Below, in pieces: positions 24,422-32,910 of a DNA stretch of 64,000 bases (position 1 is the stretch's first letter; every line of letters starts with the position of its first letter). The notes under the pieces are model-generated. The model was not told where the DNA came from and made no database searches. It worked only from the letters and a program-made list of their open reading frames with translations. Source of the DNA: Croceibacterium_A sp044506565 (GTDB lineage: Bacteria > Pseudomonadota > Alphaproteobacteria > Sphingomonadales > Sphingomonadaceae); NCBI GenBank assembly GCA_044506565.1, contig JBIQKN010000005.1, positions 3,427-67,426 of the forward strand, given 5' to 3'. Position numbers and translations under genes: made by a program.

Positions 24422-25588
24422 ATGTATCCCCCGACCACCGAAAGAGACCACCGCTGGAGCCGCACCCGCGAGGGCATGAGCGCGGCCGGGATCGATTGCC
24501 TGATCGTCGTCGGCAACGCGGGCCTGAACCTCTACCGGCTCGCCGACCTGCAATACCTCACCGGCACGCTGCGCGAAGGGATCCTGCTGTTCCCCCTCGA
24601 AGGCCAGCCGGCGATGCTGTCGTTCGGCGGCGGGCACGATCCGGACGCCTGGGTGACCGATCACCGGAACGGCTATCCGCGGTTTGCCGAAGGGATCCTC
24701 GGCATCGTCGAAGAGAGAGGCTGGGAGAACTACACCTTCGGCGCGCTGCTGTCGGGCTACGAAGGCGATCTGGCCTTCCCGTCCGAAATCCACCGGCGCC
24801 TGTCCGAGCGCCTGCCCAACGCCGCGATCGTCGACGCGGCGCCGATCCTCGAGCGCGTGCGACGCGTGAAAACCGACTACGAGATCGAGCGCTTCCGCCT
24901 GGGATGCCAGGTCGGGCGCGCGGCGATCGAAGCGGTCGCCACCCTCGCAAGACCCGGAGTCAGCGATCTCGACGTCAAGGCGCAGCTGATGAGCACGCTG
25001 TTCCGCGGCGGGTGCGATTCGCACACGCTGCTGCTGTTCCATTCGGGCAGCCGGAGCGTGCACGGCGCGATGGGCGGCTCGCTGCCGTCGCCGAGGGGCC
25101 GCGTGCTCGAAGAGGGCGACGTCATCAACACCGAGTTCGATGCCCGGTTCGAGGGATACTGCGCGCAGTTCAACCAGCCGTTCTTCGTCGGCAAGGTGGA
25201 CGACGCCTGGCACGACGTGGCCAGGACCGCGGGCGAAAGCTTTGCCGCCGGGATCGACGCGCTGAGGCCCGGTCTCTCGGCAGGCGAACTGCAGGCGCTA
25301 ATGAAAGCCCCGGCGCTCGCGCGCGGCTACCAGGTTCTCGGGCCGATGTTCCACGGCCTCGGCCTGTCGTTCGAGGCGCCGATCGCGCAGACCTCGCTCG
25401 GCACCAGCTTCACCGAAGACCTCGAGATCACTCTCGAGCCGGGAATGGTCCTCGAACTGGAGCCGCACGTCGTGGCGCAAGACTTCTCCCGTGGCTGTTC
25501 GCTCGGTTGCCCGGTGCTGATTACATCGCAAGGTTGCGAGATCCTGGCCGAGGGCTGGCAGCCTGCCCCCGTTCGAATAACCACCTGA
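24422..25588 (+). CDS. M24 (creatinase/aminopeptidase P-fold) protein lacking metal ligands
   Basis: A 388-residue pita-bread-fold protein with an N-terminal creatinase-like domain (ERDHRWSRTREGMSAAGIDCLIV) and a C-terminal M24 domain. Of the usual five metal ligands (D, D, H, E, E) only His in GPMFHGLGL and Glu in VLELEPHV are clear. The first Asp region reads VINTEFDARFEGYCAQF, with Glu and Gln in place of Asp, and the last Glu is lost (SLGCPVLIT). It is therefore probably a metal-free hydrolase like creatinase or ectoine hydrolase, cleaving a C-N bond, not a peptidase. The start is ATG 24422 with GAGGGAAAGG upstream. It follows the exported amidohydrolase by 37 bases. Confidence 0.8.
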   Translation: MYPPTTERDHRWSRTREGMSAAGIDCLIVVGNAGLNLYRLADLQYLTGTLREGILLFPLEGQPAMLSFGGGHDPDAWVTDHRNGYPRFAEGILGIVEERGWENYTFGALLSGYEGDLAFPSEIHRRLSERLPNAAIVDAAPILERVRRVKTDYEIERFRLGCQVGRAAIEAVATLARPGVSDLDVKAQLMSTLFRGGCDSHTLLLFHSGSRSVHGAMGGSLPSPRGRVLEEGDVINTEFDARFEGYCAQFNQPFFVGKVDDAWHDVARTAGESFAAGIDALRPGLSAGELQALMKAPALARGYQVLGPMFHGLGLSFEAPIAQTSLGTSFTEDLEITLEPGMVLELEPHVVAQDFSRGCSLGCPVLITSQGCEILAEGWQPAPVRITT

Positions 25589-25684
25589 AGAGTTAAGCGC
25601 GGGCACGGTGATCTAACCCGCAAGCAGGCCCTTGATAGTCATGTCGGGCGCGCCGATCGCAGGAAAGCTGCGGAAGTCCGCCGC

Positions 25685-27130
25685 CTAGGAGAGCTTCAGC
25701 GATCCCGCCGGCGCCCACGCCCCGTGCACCTGGGGCGCAGCCGCGAACGGAAGCAGCGCCCGGGCCAGCGGGCCCGCCTCGAGCCGCTGCGCGTCGGCCA
25801 CCACCAGCTCGCCGCAGCCTGTGGCGGCGTTCGTCGCTACCGCGACCAGCCAGCCATCGCCCTCCGCGGCTCCGGCCCCGCGGGGCACGAAACGGCATTC
25901 GCCGGCGCGATAGTCTGCGCCGAGGTCGAGGACCGACATCTGCCGCTGCTCGACGTCGAACCGAACGTAGGCGTTGGGCATCACCCACATCGCCGCCTGT
26001 TTCGATGGATCGCCATGCACGTCCCGCGCCCCGAAGCAGTAGCGGTGGCGGTAGCCGACGAACCGCGGATCGACGTCGCCGAGATCGCCGATCACTTCCT
26101 CGAACAGCCGCTCCTCGCGCCATTCGTTGCCGCTCGAGGCGAGGTCGAAGTGCAACCGCCGCAGGTGCGCCTTGCCATATTGCGGCGACCAGGATGAGCC
26201 GTCGACGTTCCTGAAGAAGGGGAACGGATTGCCGCAGTAGAACGGCGCATCGAGCATGATCCGCCCGTCCTCCTCCCAGGCGTTGAAGGTGTGCAGCTGG
26301 CAGGTCTTCGGCCCGGTGAACCAGCGCAGGTCCGAGCCATCGCCGTCACGCCGCAGCACGCCGATCCGCGCCGGCGCGTCGGGATCCCAGCGCCACATCG
26401 GCCCGCCGGCCCGGCCGGCCTCCTCGCTGGTCCAGTAGCCTGCCAGCGGGAGCAGGATGTGGTTCTCGGTGATTGCCATGTCGTGGATCATGTCGAGCCA
26501 CGGCATTTCGACGCGGATCTCGTGCCGCAGCGAGCCGTCGCGCGCGAAGGTCCACAGGTGGACGTCCTTGGAATAGTTTCCGGCGGCCTGGTAGCCGAAC
26601 GCGACCATCTCCCCGGTCCGCCCGTCGATCTTCGGATGCGCGGTGAACGTCAGGCTCTCGACCTTGCCGCCGAAGTCGTGGAGGCCGCGCGTCTCGAGCG
26701 TTTCGGGATCGATCAGGTAGGGAAGGCTGTCCTCCTTGAGGGCGAACAGACGCCCGCCATGCACCCACGCCGTGGTGTTGGCCGCGCCGGCGTTCAGCTG
26801 CCTGACGTCGGCGTCGTCGGTGAACCTGTTGCGGTAGTAGCCGAAGCGCATTCGCTCCTTCTCGCGATTGGCGGCCAGCCGCTCGGTCTCCACGTAGCGC
26901 GCAGCATAAGTCACGCGCCCGTCGGCGATGCGGAACATCGAGACGATCCCGTCTGCATGGAGCAGCACGTCGTCTTCGAACTTCGGCGGATAGTACCAGG
27001 CACCCCCGAGGCGGTAGAGCGTCCCTTCGAGCCCCGGCGGCAGGCTGCCGACGATTTCGCAATCGATCGGCTCGACCTCCCGCTGCCGCTCACCCCAACC
27101 GGGCAGGCGCACTCCCGCCGCTTGCGTCAT
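25685..27130 (-). CDS. Carotenoid-cleavage / lignostilbene dioxygenase family enzyme
   Basis: A 481-residue seven-bladed propeller dioxygenase of the RPE65/CCD/LSD family. All four Fe-binding His are visible: His165 (FTAHPKID), His216 (MIHDMA), His280 (CQLHTF) and His469 (QVHGAW). The start is set at ATG 27130 and not 27136, because the GGAGG lies 7 bases from the former and only 1 from the latter. The length matches Sphingomonas lignostilbene alpha,beta-dioxygenases, which split stilbene double bonds into two aromatic aldehydes. Apocarotenoid or phenylpropenoid cleavage is also possible. It converges on the M24 gene and sits at the edge of the aromatic cluster, so it may supply the aromatic substrate. 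Confidence 0.88.
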   Translation of the reverse strand: MTQAAGVRLPGWGERQREVEPIDCEIVGSLPPGLEGTLYRLGGAWYYPPKFEDDVLLHADGIVSMFRIADGRVTYAARYVETERLAANREKERMRFGYYRNRFTDDADVRQLNAGAANTTAWVHGGRLFALKEDSLPYLIDPETLETRGLHDFGGKVESLTFTAHPKIDGRTGEMVAFGYQAAGNYSKDVHLWTFARDGSLRHEIRVEMPWLDMIHDMAITENHILLPLAGYWTSEEAGRAGGPMWRWDPDAPARIGVLRRDGDGSDLRWFTGPKTCQLHTFNAWEEDGRIMLDAPFYCGNPFPFFRNVDGSSWSPQYGKAHLRRLHFDLASSGNEWREERLFEEVIGDLGDVDPRFVGYRHRYCFGARDVHGDPSKQAAMWVMPNAYVRFDVEQRQMSVLDLGADYRAGECRFVPRGAGAAEGDGWLVAVATNAATGCGELVVADAQRLEAGPLARALLPFAAAPQVHGAWAPAGSLKLS

Positions 27131-27758
27131 TGACATCCTCCTATGGCGATTGCCGGCCAAAGCGGTGCGGCGTCGTTGGCGAGGCGCATAGCACTTCGTC
27201 GATCCGAGTGAACCGTCCCAGAATGCCGGAAGTTGCCGAGAGCTGCCCTCAACGTGCCGGCGCGCCACTGGCGCCCGGAACTGGAAAGGCAGGCTCGCGA
27301 GGGGCAAAGAACGACTTGGCTCACGGGGGACCGTTGGCGCTTGACAGATGTTCTCAACCAAATAAGTTGAGTTTGAGTGTCCGATCCCGCACTCGCCTCT
27401 CCCATGGGATCCGCGGCTTTTGATCGGGAAGCAGCTTGCTCCGCGTCACCAACGGCTAAAGCGCGCGATGCCCAGGCGACCACGCTCGGCATCGTGTTCC
27501 CTCCACAAGAGGTGATACGATGCGCATGACGACACAAACCTAACCCCAAGGCAGCCTGCAGGCCGCGGTCGACCGACTGCGGCCCGCCGCCGGCGTCCTC
27601 TCCCGCCGACATCCGGTCGCGACCGCGAGGCCGCGCCTGCAGCCTGTTGCCCGCATTCCGCACCCCGCGCTGCGGCTCGCCCGCGCGCGCACGAACAACA
27701 CACCGGCACGGTCCGTCCGATGCCGCACGGCGCCACGCGCGCCCATCAGGGATCCATC
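27131..27758. other. Divergent intergenic region, 628 bp, no gene seen
   Basis: Lies between the minus-strand dioxygenase and the plus-strand TonB receptor. Open frames here lack ribosome-binding sites and recognisable protein features. The region is less GC-rich near 27350-27385 and must hold the promoters for both genes. No copy of the AATTCC-N8-GGAATT palindrome was found in it. Confidence 0.6.
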
Positions 27759-30158
27759 ATGAGACTACACGTTCCTTCCGCACGCCTGTTGCTTCTTTCC
27801 GGCTCCGCGCTGCTCCCCCTGACCGCGGCCGCGCCCGCTCTCGCGCAGGACGCGCTCATTGAGAGCGAGGCCGTCGAGTTCGATGCCGGACTCGCCGCGG
27901 GCGGCGACGACACCGAGATCATCGTCAGCGCCCGCCGGCGCGACGAACGCGCGCAGGACGTGCCAATCGCGCTGACCGCGGTCTCCGGCGAAACGCTCGA
28001 GCGCACCGGGGCGATCAACCTGACGCAGATCGCCCAACTCACCCCCTCGCTGGTGATCCGCAACAACAACGCCCGCAACACGTTCGCCAACATCCGCGGG
28101 CTCGGCTCGAATGCCGCGCAGAACGACGGGCTCGAGGTCGGCGTCGGGTTCTACGTCGACGACGTCTACTACGGCCGCATCGGTTCGTCGCAGTTCGACC
28201 TGATCGACCTCGAGCGGGTCGAGGTCCTGCGCGGGCCGCAGGGTACGCTGTTCGGCAAGAACACCACCGCGGGCGCCATCAACATCACGACGCGCGCGCC
28301 GTCGTTCGACTTCGGCTTCACCGGCGAGATCGCGATCGGCGAGGACGGCTACGTCCAGGCGCGCGCCTCGGCGACCGGGCCGATCGTCGACGACCTCATC
28401 GCGTTTCGCGTGACGGGTTCCTACACCGAGCGCGACGGCACGCTGTTCAACCTCTACGACGGCCGCGAGATCAACGACTACCAGAACGTCAACCTGCGCG
28501 GCCAGCTGCTGCTGACGCCCGCTCCGAACTTCGAGATCCGCCTGATCGGAGACTACTCGAAGCAGGATTCGTACTCGCGCGTCTCGAGCCTCGTCGGGGT
28601 CTTCACCGAGTTTGCCAACGGCGCCCCGCTCAACAACAACCACCTGCAGCGCGCCGAGCGCGGCGGCTACACTTACCGCTTCGACATCACCGACCCGTTC
28701 GCGCGGATCGTCGACGTCAACGGCCCGGTCCAGGCCGACATGGAAGGCTACGGCGTCTCGGCCAAGATCGACTGGGATCTCGGCCCGGTCGCACTGACCT
28801 CGATCACCGCCTGGCGCGGGTGGGACTGGCTGCCCGACAACGACGTCGACGACACGCCACTCGCGGTGATGCTGCGCAGCGGCACCGACAACCACCAGCG
28901 CCAGTTCAGCCAGGAGCTGCGGCTCGCCTCGACCGGCGAGCGAACCGTCGACTGGGTCGTCGGCCTCTACTACTTCTGGCAGAACGTGAACGGGCTCGGG
29001 CACTACCAGCCCGGTCCCGACTACGCGGTGTGGAACAACCCGAGCGCCGACCGCGACCTCGCCAACTACGCCTACGACGGGTTCCTTTCACTCTCGATCA
29101 TCGAGCCGCGCACGCACAGCTACGCGGCGTTCGGCCAGGCCACATGGAACGTGACCGACGCGCTCAGCGTGACCGGCGGCCTGCGCTTCACTTACGAGGA
29201 CAAGACAGGACTGTTCGACCAGTACACCGCGGCGGGCAACGACCTGTCGGTGCTGAGCCCGGAAGACCGCGCGGCCGCGCAGGCCCTGCGCGACGCGATC
29301 TATCCCGAGGTCAGCTACATCACCGGGCTCGAGAACAGCGCCCTCACCGGCCAGGTCACCGTCGCCTACGAGGCGGCGGCCGACGTGCTGACTTACGCGA
29401 CGTACTCGCGCGGGGCCAAGTCGGGCGGTCTCAGCCTCGGTGTGCTGCCCGCCGGCGTCTCGCCGGTGGTCGAGCCGGAAAAGGTCGATGCCTGGGAACT
29501 CGGCGTCAAGAGCCAGTTCTGGGACCGGCGAGTGACGCTCAACGCCGCCGCCTACTGGACCGAGGTCGACAACTACCAGGCAGCGATCTCCGAGCAGATC
29601 GGCACGACCAGCTCTTTCGTGCGCTACATCTCCAACATCCCGGGCGTGCGCTCGCGCGGCGTCGAGGTCGACCTGACGGTGGCACCGACCCGCAACGTCC
29701 GCCTGACCGCCTCAGCGGCCTACAACGACGCGGTTTACAAGGACTACACCAACGCCCAGGCCGCGCCGGAAAACCGCAACGTCAGCCCGATCCAGGACCT
29801 CTCGGGTGTACAACTCGCGAACGCGCCGAAGTTTCTCTACCACCTTTCGGCCGACGTCTCGCAACCGGTCACGCTGCTGACGCCGCACGACGAGTTCTAC
29901 GCGCGGTTCGACTTCAGCCACCGTTCGTCGAGCGACACCAGTTCGACCAACTCGATCTACGCACGGATCCCCGGTTACAGCCTTGCCAATGCCCGGATCG
30001 GCGTGCGGTTCGACGACACGTTCGACCTCTCGGTCTGGGTCACCAACCTGTTCGACAAGAAGTACTTCACCGCGCTCGGCGCGTCGAACCAGGGCCTGAT
30101 CAGCGGCAACCTCGGCGACCCGCAGACCTTCGGCGCCACGCTGCGCGCGAGCTTCTGA
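27759..30158 (+). CDS. TonB-dependent receptor, upstream of PhoD-like phosphatase
   Basis: A 799-residue outer-membrane receptor starting at ATG 27759. A clear signal peptide (RLLLLSGSALLPLTAAAPALAQ) is followed by a TonB-box-like EIIVSARRR near residue 50. The plug has IRGLGSN, VGFYVDDVYYGR and VEVLRGPQGTLFGKNTTAGAIN. The barrel ends in LRASF with the C-terminal Phe. It is 58 bases upstream of the PhoD-like gene on the same strand, so the two are probably co-transcribed, with the phosphatase making or releasing what the receptor imports. It is divergent from the lignostilbene-type dioxygenase, which leaves a role in the aromatic cluster also possible. Confidence 0.92.
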   Translation: MRLHVPSARLLLLSGSALLPLTAAAPALAQDALIESEAVEFDAGLAAGGDDTEIIVSARRRDERAQDVPIALTAVSGETLERTGAINLTQIAQLTPSLVIRNNNARNTFANIRGLGSNAAQNDGLEVGVGFYVDDVYYGRIGSSQFDLIDLERVEVLRGPQGTLFGKNTTAGAINITTRAPSFDFGFTGEIAIGEDGYVQARASATGPIVDDLIAFRVTGSYTERDGTLFNLYDGREINDYQNVNLRGQLLLTPAPNFEIRLIGDYSKQDSYSRVSSLVGVFTEFANGAPLNNNHLQRAERGGYTYRFDITDPFARIVDVNGPVQADMEGYGVSAKIDWDLGPVALTSITAWRGWDWLPDNDVDDTPLAVMLRSGTDNHQRQFSQELRLASTGERTVDWVVGLYYFWQNVNGLGHYQPGPDYAVWNNPSADRDLANYAYDGFLSLSIIEPRTHSYAAFGQATWNVTDALSVTGGLRFTYEDKTGLFDQYTAAGNDLSVLSPEDRAAAQALRDAIYPEVSYITGLENSALTGQVTVAYEAAADVLTYATYSRGAKSGGLSLGVLPAGVSPVVEPEKVDAWELGVKSQFWDRRVTLNAAAYWTEVDNYQAAISEQIGTTSSFVRYISNIPGVRSRGVEVDLTVAPTRNVRLTASAAYNDAVYKDYTNAQAAPENRNVSPIQDLSGVQLANAPKFLYHLSADVSQPVTLLTPHDEFYARFDFSHRSSSDTSSTNSIYARIPGYSLANARIGVRFDDTFDLSVWVTNLFDKKYFTALGASNQGLISGNLGDPQTFGATLRASF

Positions 30159-30216
30159 ACTCTCCGCGAAGCCCCATCCCTACCGACACCTTCCACTCTC
30201 ACGACAGGAGTTTGCC

Positions 30217-32232
30217 ATGTTCCCTGCGCTGACCCTCGACCGCCCGTTCACTTCGCGGTCGACCGCCGTCCTGCTCGCGCTATCCTCGGCGCTGGTATTC
30301 CCGCTGGCCGCAATTGCGCCGGCCGCGCCGGTGGCCGCACAAACCGCGGCCCCACCGACGCTCGAGCGCGTCGACGACATCACCCACGGCCCGCAGCTCG
30401 GCAACGTCACCGCGACCTCGATCCGCGTCTGGGCGCGGACCCGCCAGCCGGGCTCGTTCCAGGTGCTCTATTCGACGTCGCCCGACCTTTCCGGCGGCAC
30501 GCTGTCCGATCCGGTGACCACCAGCTGGGAGGATGACGCGACCGGGTGGGTCGAGCTCACGGGCCTGAGGCCGAACACCAAGTACTACTACGCGCTGGTC
30601 AAGGACGGGCGCGTCGCCGACACGCGGGTCAACGGCAAGATCAATAGCTTCCTGACGCTGCCGTCGAGCGCCGACTACGTCGATCCGCAGCTGAACCCGA
30701 AAGGTCTGTTCAACTTCGCGTTCGAGATCGGCACCGGCAACAACCAGTCGAACCAGCCGCTGCCGCCGACCTACGCGCGGATGCTCGACGAGCTGAAGGA
30801 CAAGATCCATTTTCAGATCCAGAACGGCGACTGGCTCTACGAACTCGGCCGCGAGACCACCGAGGCCCAGTGGGCCGAGGCCAACGGCGTCGGCCGGCTG
30901 CCGCGCACCGCGCAACTCGCGCGCGGCGTCGCCGGGGTGTGGGAGAACTACAAGCTCTATCTGCAGAACGACAACCTCGCGATCTTCTACCGTGAGGTTC
31001 CCCTGTTCGTGACGCTCGACGACCACGAGATCCTCAACGACGTGACCGGCTCGGGCGAGACCGGCTACCGTATCGATGCCCGGGGCAAGCCGTTCCAGGA
31101 GAATATCCGCGCCGACAGCACGAGCAACGAGGTCGAGCGCGCGGTGTTTCGCGATCCTGCCGTCGCTGCCTGGCGCGACTACGTGGGCTGGAGCAATCCC
31201 GATACTGGCAACCCTCAGTTGCCCTACTTCGGCCAGACGCGGCTGACGGCGGGCAGCTCGGTGATTACCGACCGCGATGCTGACTTCAGCCGGCTCGACC
31301 TGTCGAAGGCCAACAACCTCCACGTGCTGTGGGGCTTCGGAAATACCGGTGTCTACCGCATCGCGCGGGTGATCGACGCGCACCGGATCGAAGTCGAGCC
31401 GGCGCTCACCGTGACCGAAACCGCGCGCTATTCGATCGGCGCGAAGCTCTACTCGAAGTTCCGCGTCGGCAACGCCGACTTCTACCTGCTCGACACCCGC
31501 TCGCAGCGCACGCTGCACGACAAGGCCAACCTCGCCGATCCGAACACCTCGATGCTCGGCGAGGAGCAGAAGGCCTGGCTGTTCGAGGAACTTCGCAACA
31601 GCGACGCCGACTTCGTGTTCATCACCTCGTCGGTCAACCTCGCCGTGCCGCACGACAACGGCGCCTGGTACGGCCAGGGGTCGGGCGGCCAGAGCAAGGA
31701 CGACGGCTGGACCGCGCACCTGCACGAGCGCGACCAGTTGCTCGACGTGGTGACCGGGCTCGGCAAGCCGGTGTTCTTCCTCACCGGCGACCTGCACAAG
31801 TCGTTCGTCGCGCGGATCGCGCCCGGCGTCTACGACGTCGCCAGCGGCCCGCACACCAGCAGCAACCACCGGATCGGCGACGCCGGCGGATCGCCGCCGA
31901 GCGGCTACTATCAGTCCGGCGACCGATTGGTGAACGTGCTCTGGGCGAGCAACCAGTACCGCAACGAAAGCGGCGGCAACTCCTCGACCCAGCGCTTCGG
32001 CGGCTGGCCGGTCTACACGATCGTCCACGTCAACAACGCGTTCAACGTTCCGACGATCGACGGCCAGCCGCGATGGATCGCCCATCCCGAACCGCAGGTG
32101 GTGTTCGAGTTCCGTGACGGGAACTCCGGTGAGCTGCTGTTCGCCCACTCCGTCTCGACCTCCGAAGCGAAGCCGAACCCGCAACCCGTGCCGCTCGACC
32201 ACGTCAAGCTGCTGGGCGGCATCGCCGACTAG
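30217..32232 (+). CDS. PhoD-like alkaline phosphatase/phosphodiesterase, exported
   Basis: A 671-residue exported metallophosphoesterase of the PhoD family. The start ATG 30217 has ACAGGAG upstream. The signal peptide ends near PVAAQTAAP. An N-terminal Fn3-like PhoD_N domain (about 50-150) has VTATSIRVWARTRQPG. The catalytic part contains NGDWLYE, TLDDHEILND, FITSSVNLAVPH and FLTGDLHKSFVARI with metal-binding Asp, Asn and His residues. An insertion at about 350-400 (GFGNTGVYRIARVIDAHRIEV) is not typical of the family. PhoD enzymes use Ca and Fe and cleave phosphomono- or diesters. It is co-oriented with the TonB receptor, suggesting phosphate-ester scavenging. No Pho box could be recognised. 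Confidence 0.87.
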   Translation: MFPALTLDRPFTSRSTAVLLALSSALVFPLAAIAPAAPVAAQTAAPPTLERVDDITHGPQLGNVTATSIRVWARTRQPGSFQVLYSTSPDLSGGTLSDPVTTSWEDDATGWVELTGLRPNTKYYYALVKDGRVADTRVNGKINSFLTLPSSADYVDPQLNPKGLFNFAFEIGTGNNQSNQPLPPTYARMLDELKDKIHFQIQNGDWLYELGRETTEAQWAEANGVGRLPRTAQLARGVAGVWENYKLYLQNDNLAIFYREVPLFVTLDDHEILNDVTGSGETGYRIDARGKPFQENIRADSTSNEVERAVFRDPAVAAWRDYVGWSNPDTGNPQLPYFGQTRLTAGSSVITDRDADFSRLDLSKANNLHVLWGFGNTGVYRIARVIDAHRIEVEPALTVTETARYSIGAKLYSKFRVGNADFYLLDTRSQRTLHDKANLADPNTSMLGEEQKAWLFEELRNSDADFVFITSSVNLAVPHDNGAWYGQGSGGQSKDDGWTAHLHERDQLLDVVTGLGKPVFFLTGDLHKSFVARIAPGVYDVASGPHTSSNHRIGDAGGSPPSGYYQSGDRLVNVLWASNQYRNESGGNSSTQRFGGWPVYTIVHVNNAFNVPTIDGQPRWIAHPEPQVVFEFRDGNSGELLFAHSVSTSEAKPNPQPVPLDHVKLLGGIAD

Positions 32233-32259
32233 GCCGTTCGAGTGCAGGAGGGATTGTCG

Positions 32260-32910
32260 GTGCACCTCGAGACTGTCGAAGAGGTGGCAAGTCCCGTGGC
32301 CCCCGGCCTGCGCCGCGACGCCGCGATCATCGCGATCGCGGTGGCGCTGGCCGGGGTCTACGCGACCTTGCGCTACAATGTTTTCAAGGGCGTTCCCTGG
32401 GGCGACTGGCCGCACTTCGTCGGCAACAAGATACTGGCCGTCGCTGCCCTGATCCTGATTGTGCAGTCCATCTGGCGCCTCGCCTCGCGCCGGGTACGGC
32501 CGATCCGGCGGCTCATGGCGACGGCCGGCCTGCTGGCGATGGTCCACTCGCTACTGTCGCTCGGGCTGCTGGACCCGGTCTATTTCGAGAAGTTCTATGG
32601 CGGACGCGGGTTTTCACTCACCGGCGGTCTTTCGCTCCTCCTGGGATCGTTCGCGACGGCGCTGCTGCTGCGCGGTCATGGCGCCAGGGGAACTTCGGCG
32701 CCGGTTCCCGCGAGCTTGCTGCTCGGATCGACCGCGGCCCTCACCACCTTCCATTTGGCGCTTCCCGCGACGTCGAGCTGGCTCCAGCCGGCCGCCTGGC
32801 CCGGTGGAATGCCTCCGCTGACCCTGCTGTCGTTCGCAATCGGGGCCGCCGGAGTCGCGCTTGCGTTCCGAACGTGGGCGCGTGGCCGATCTGAGCTCGT
32901 CAGAGCGTGA
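32260..32910 (+). CDS. Integral membrane protein of unknown function
   Basis: About 216 residues with five to six hydrophobic segments (for example AAIIAIAVALAGVYATL, FVGNKILAVAALILIVQSIW and LLLGSFATALLLRG). Three starts are in frame: GTG 32242, TTG 32254 and GTG 32260. The last is chosen because AGGAGGG lies 7 bases upstream. The pattern loosely recalls ferric-reductase-like transmembrane proteins, but no heme-binding His pair is evident. It lies 27 bases after the phosphatase and is probably in the same operon. Its 3' end overlaps the convergent RTX gene by 11 bases. Confidence 0.7.
   Translation: MHLETVEEVASPVAPGLRRDAAIIAIAVALAGVYATLRYNVFKGVPWGDWPHFVGNKILAVAALILIVQSIWRLASRRVRPIRRLMATAGLLAMVHSLLSLGLLDPVYFEKFYGGRGFSLTGGLSLLLGSFATALLLRGHGARGTSAPVPASLLLGSTAALTTFHLALPATSSWLQPAAWPGGMPPLTLLSFAIGAAGVALAFRTWARGRSELVRA

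Noticed and set aside
27131..27663. A possible minus-strand gene upstream of the lignostilbene-type dioxygenase
   Set aside because: No ribosome-binding site, no domain and biased composition. The stretch is better read as a divergent promoter region.
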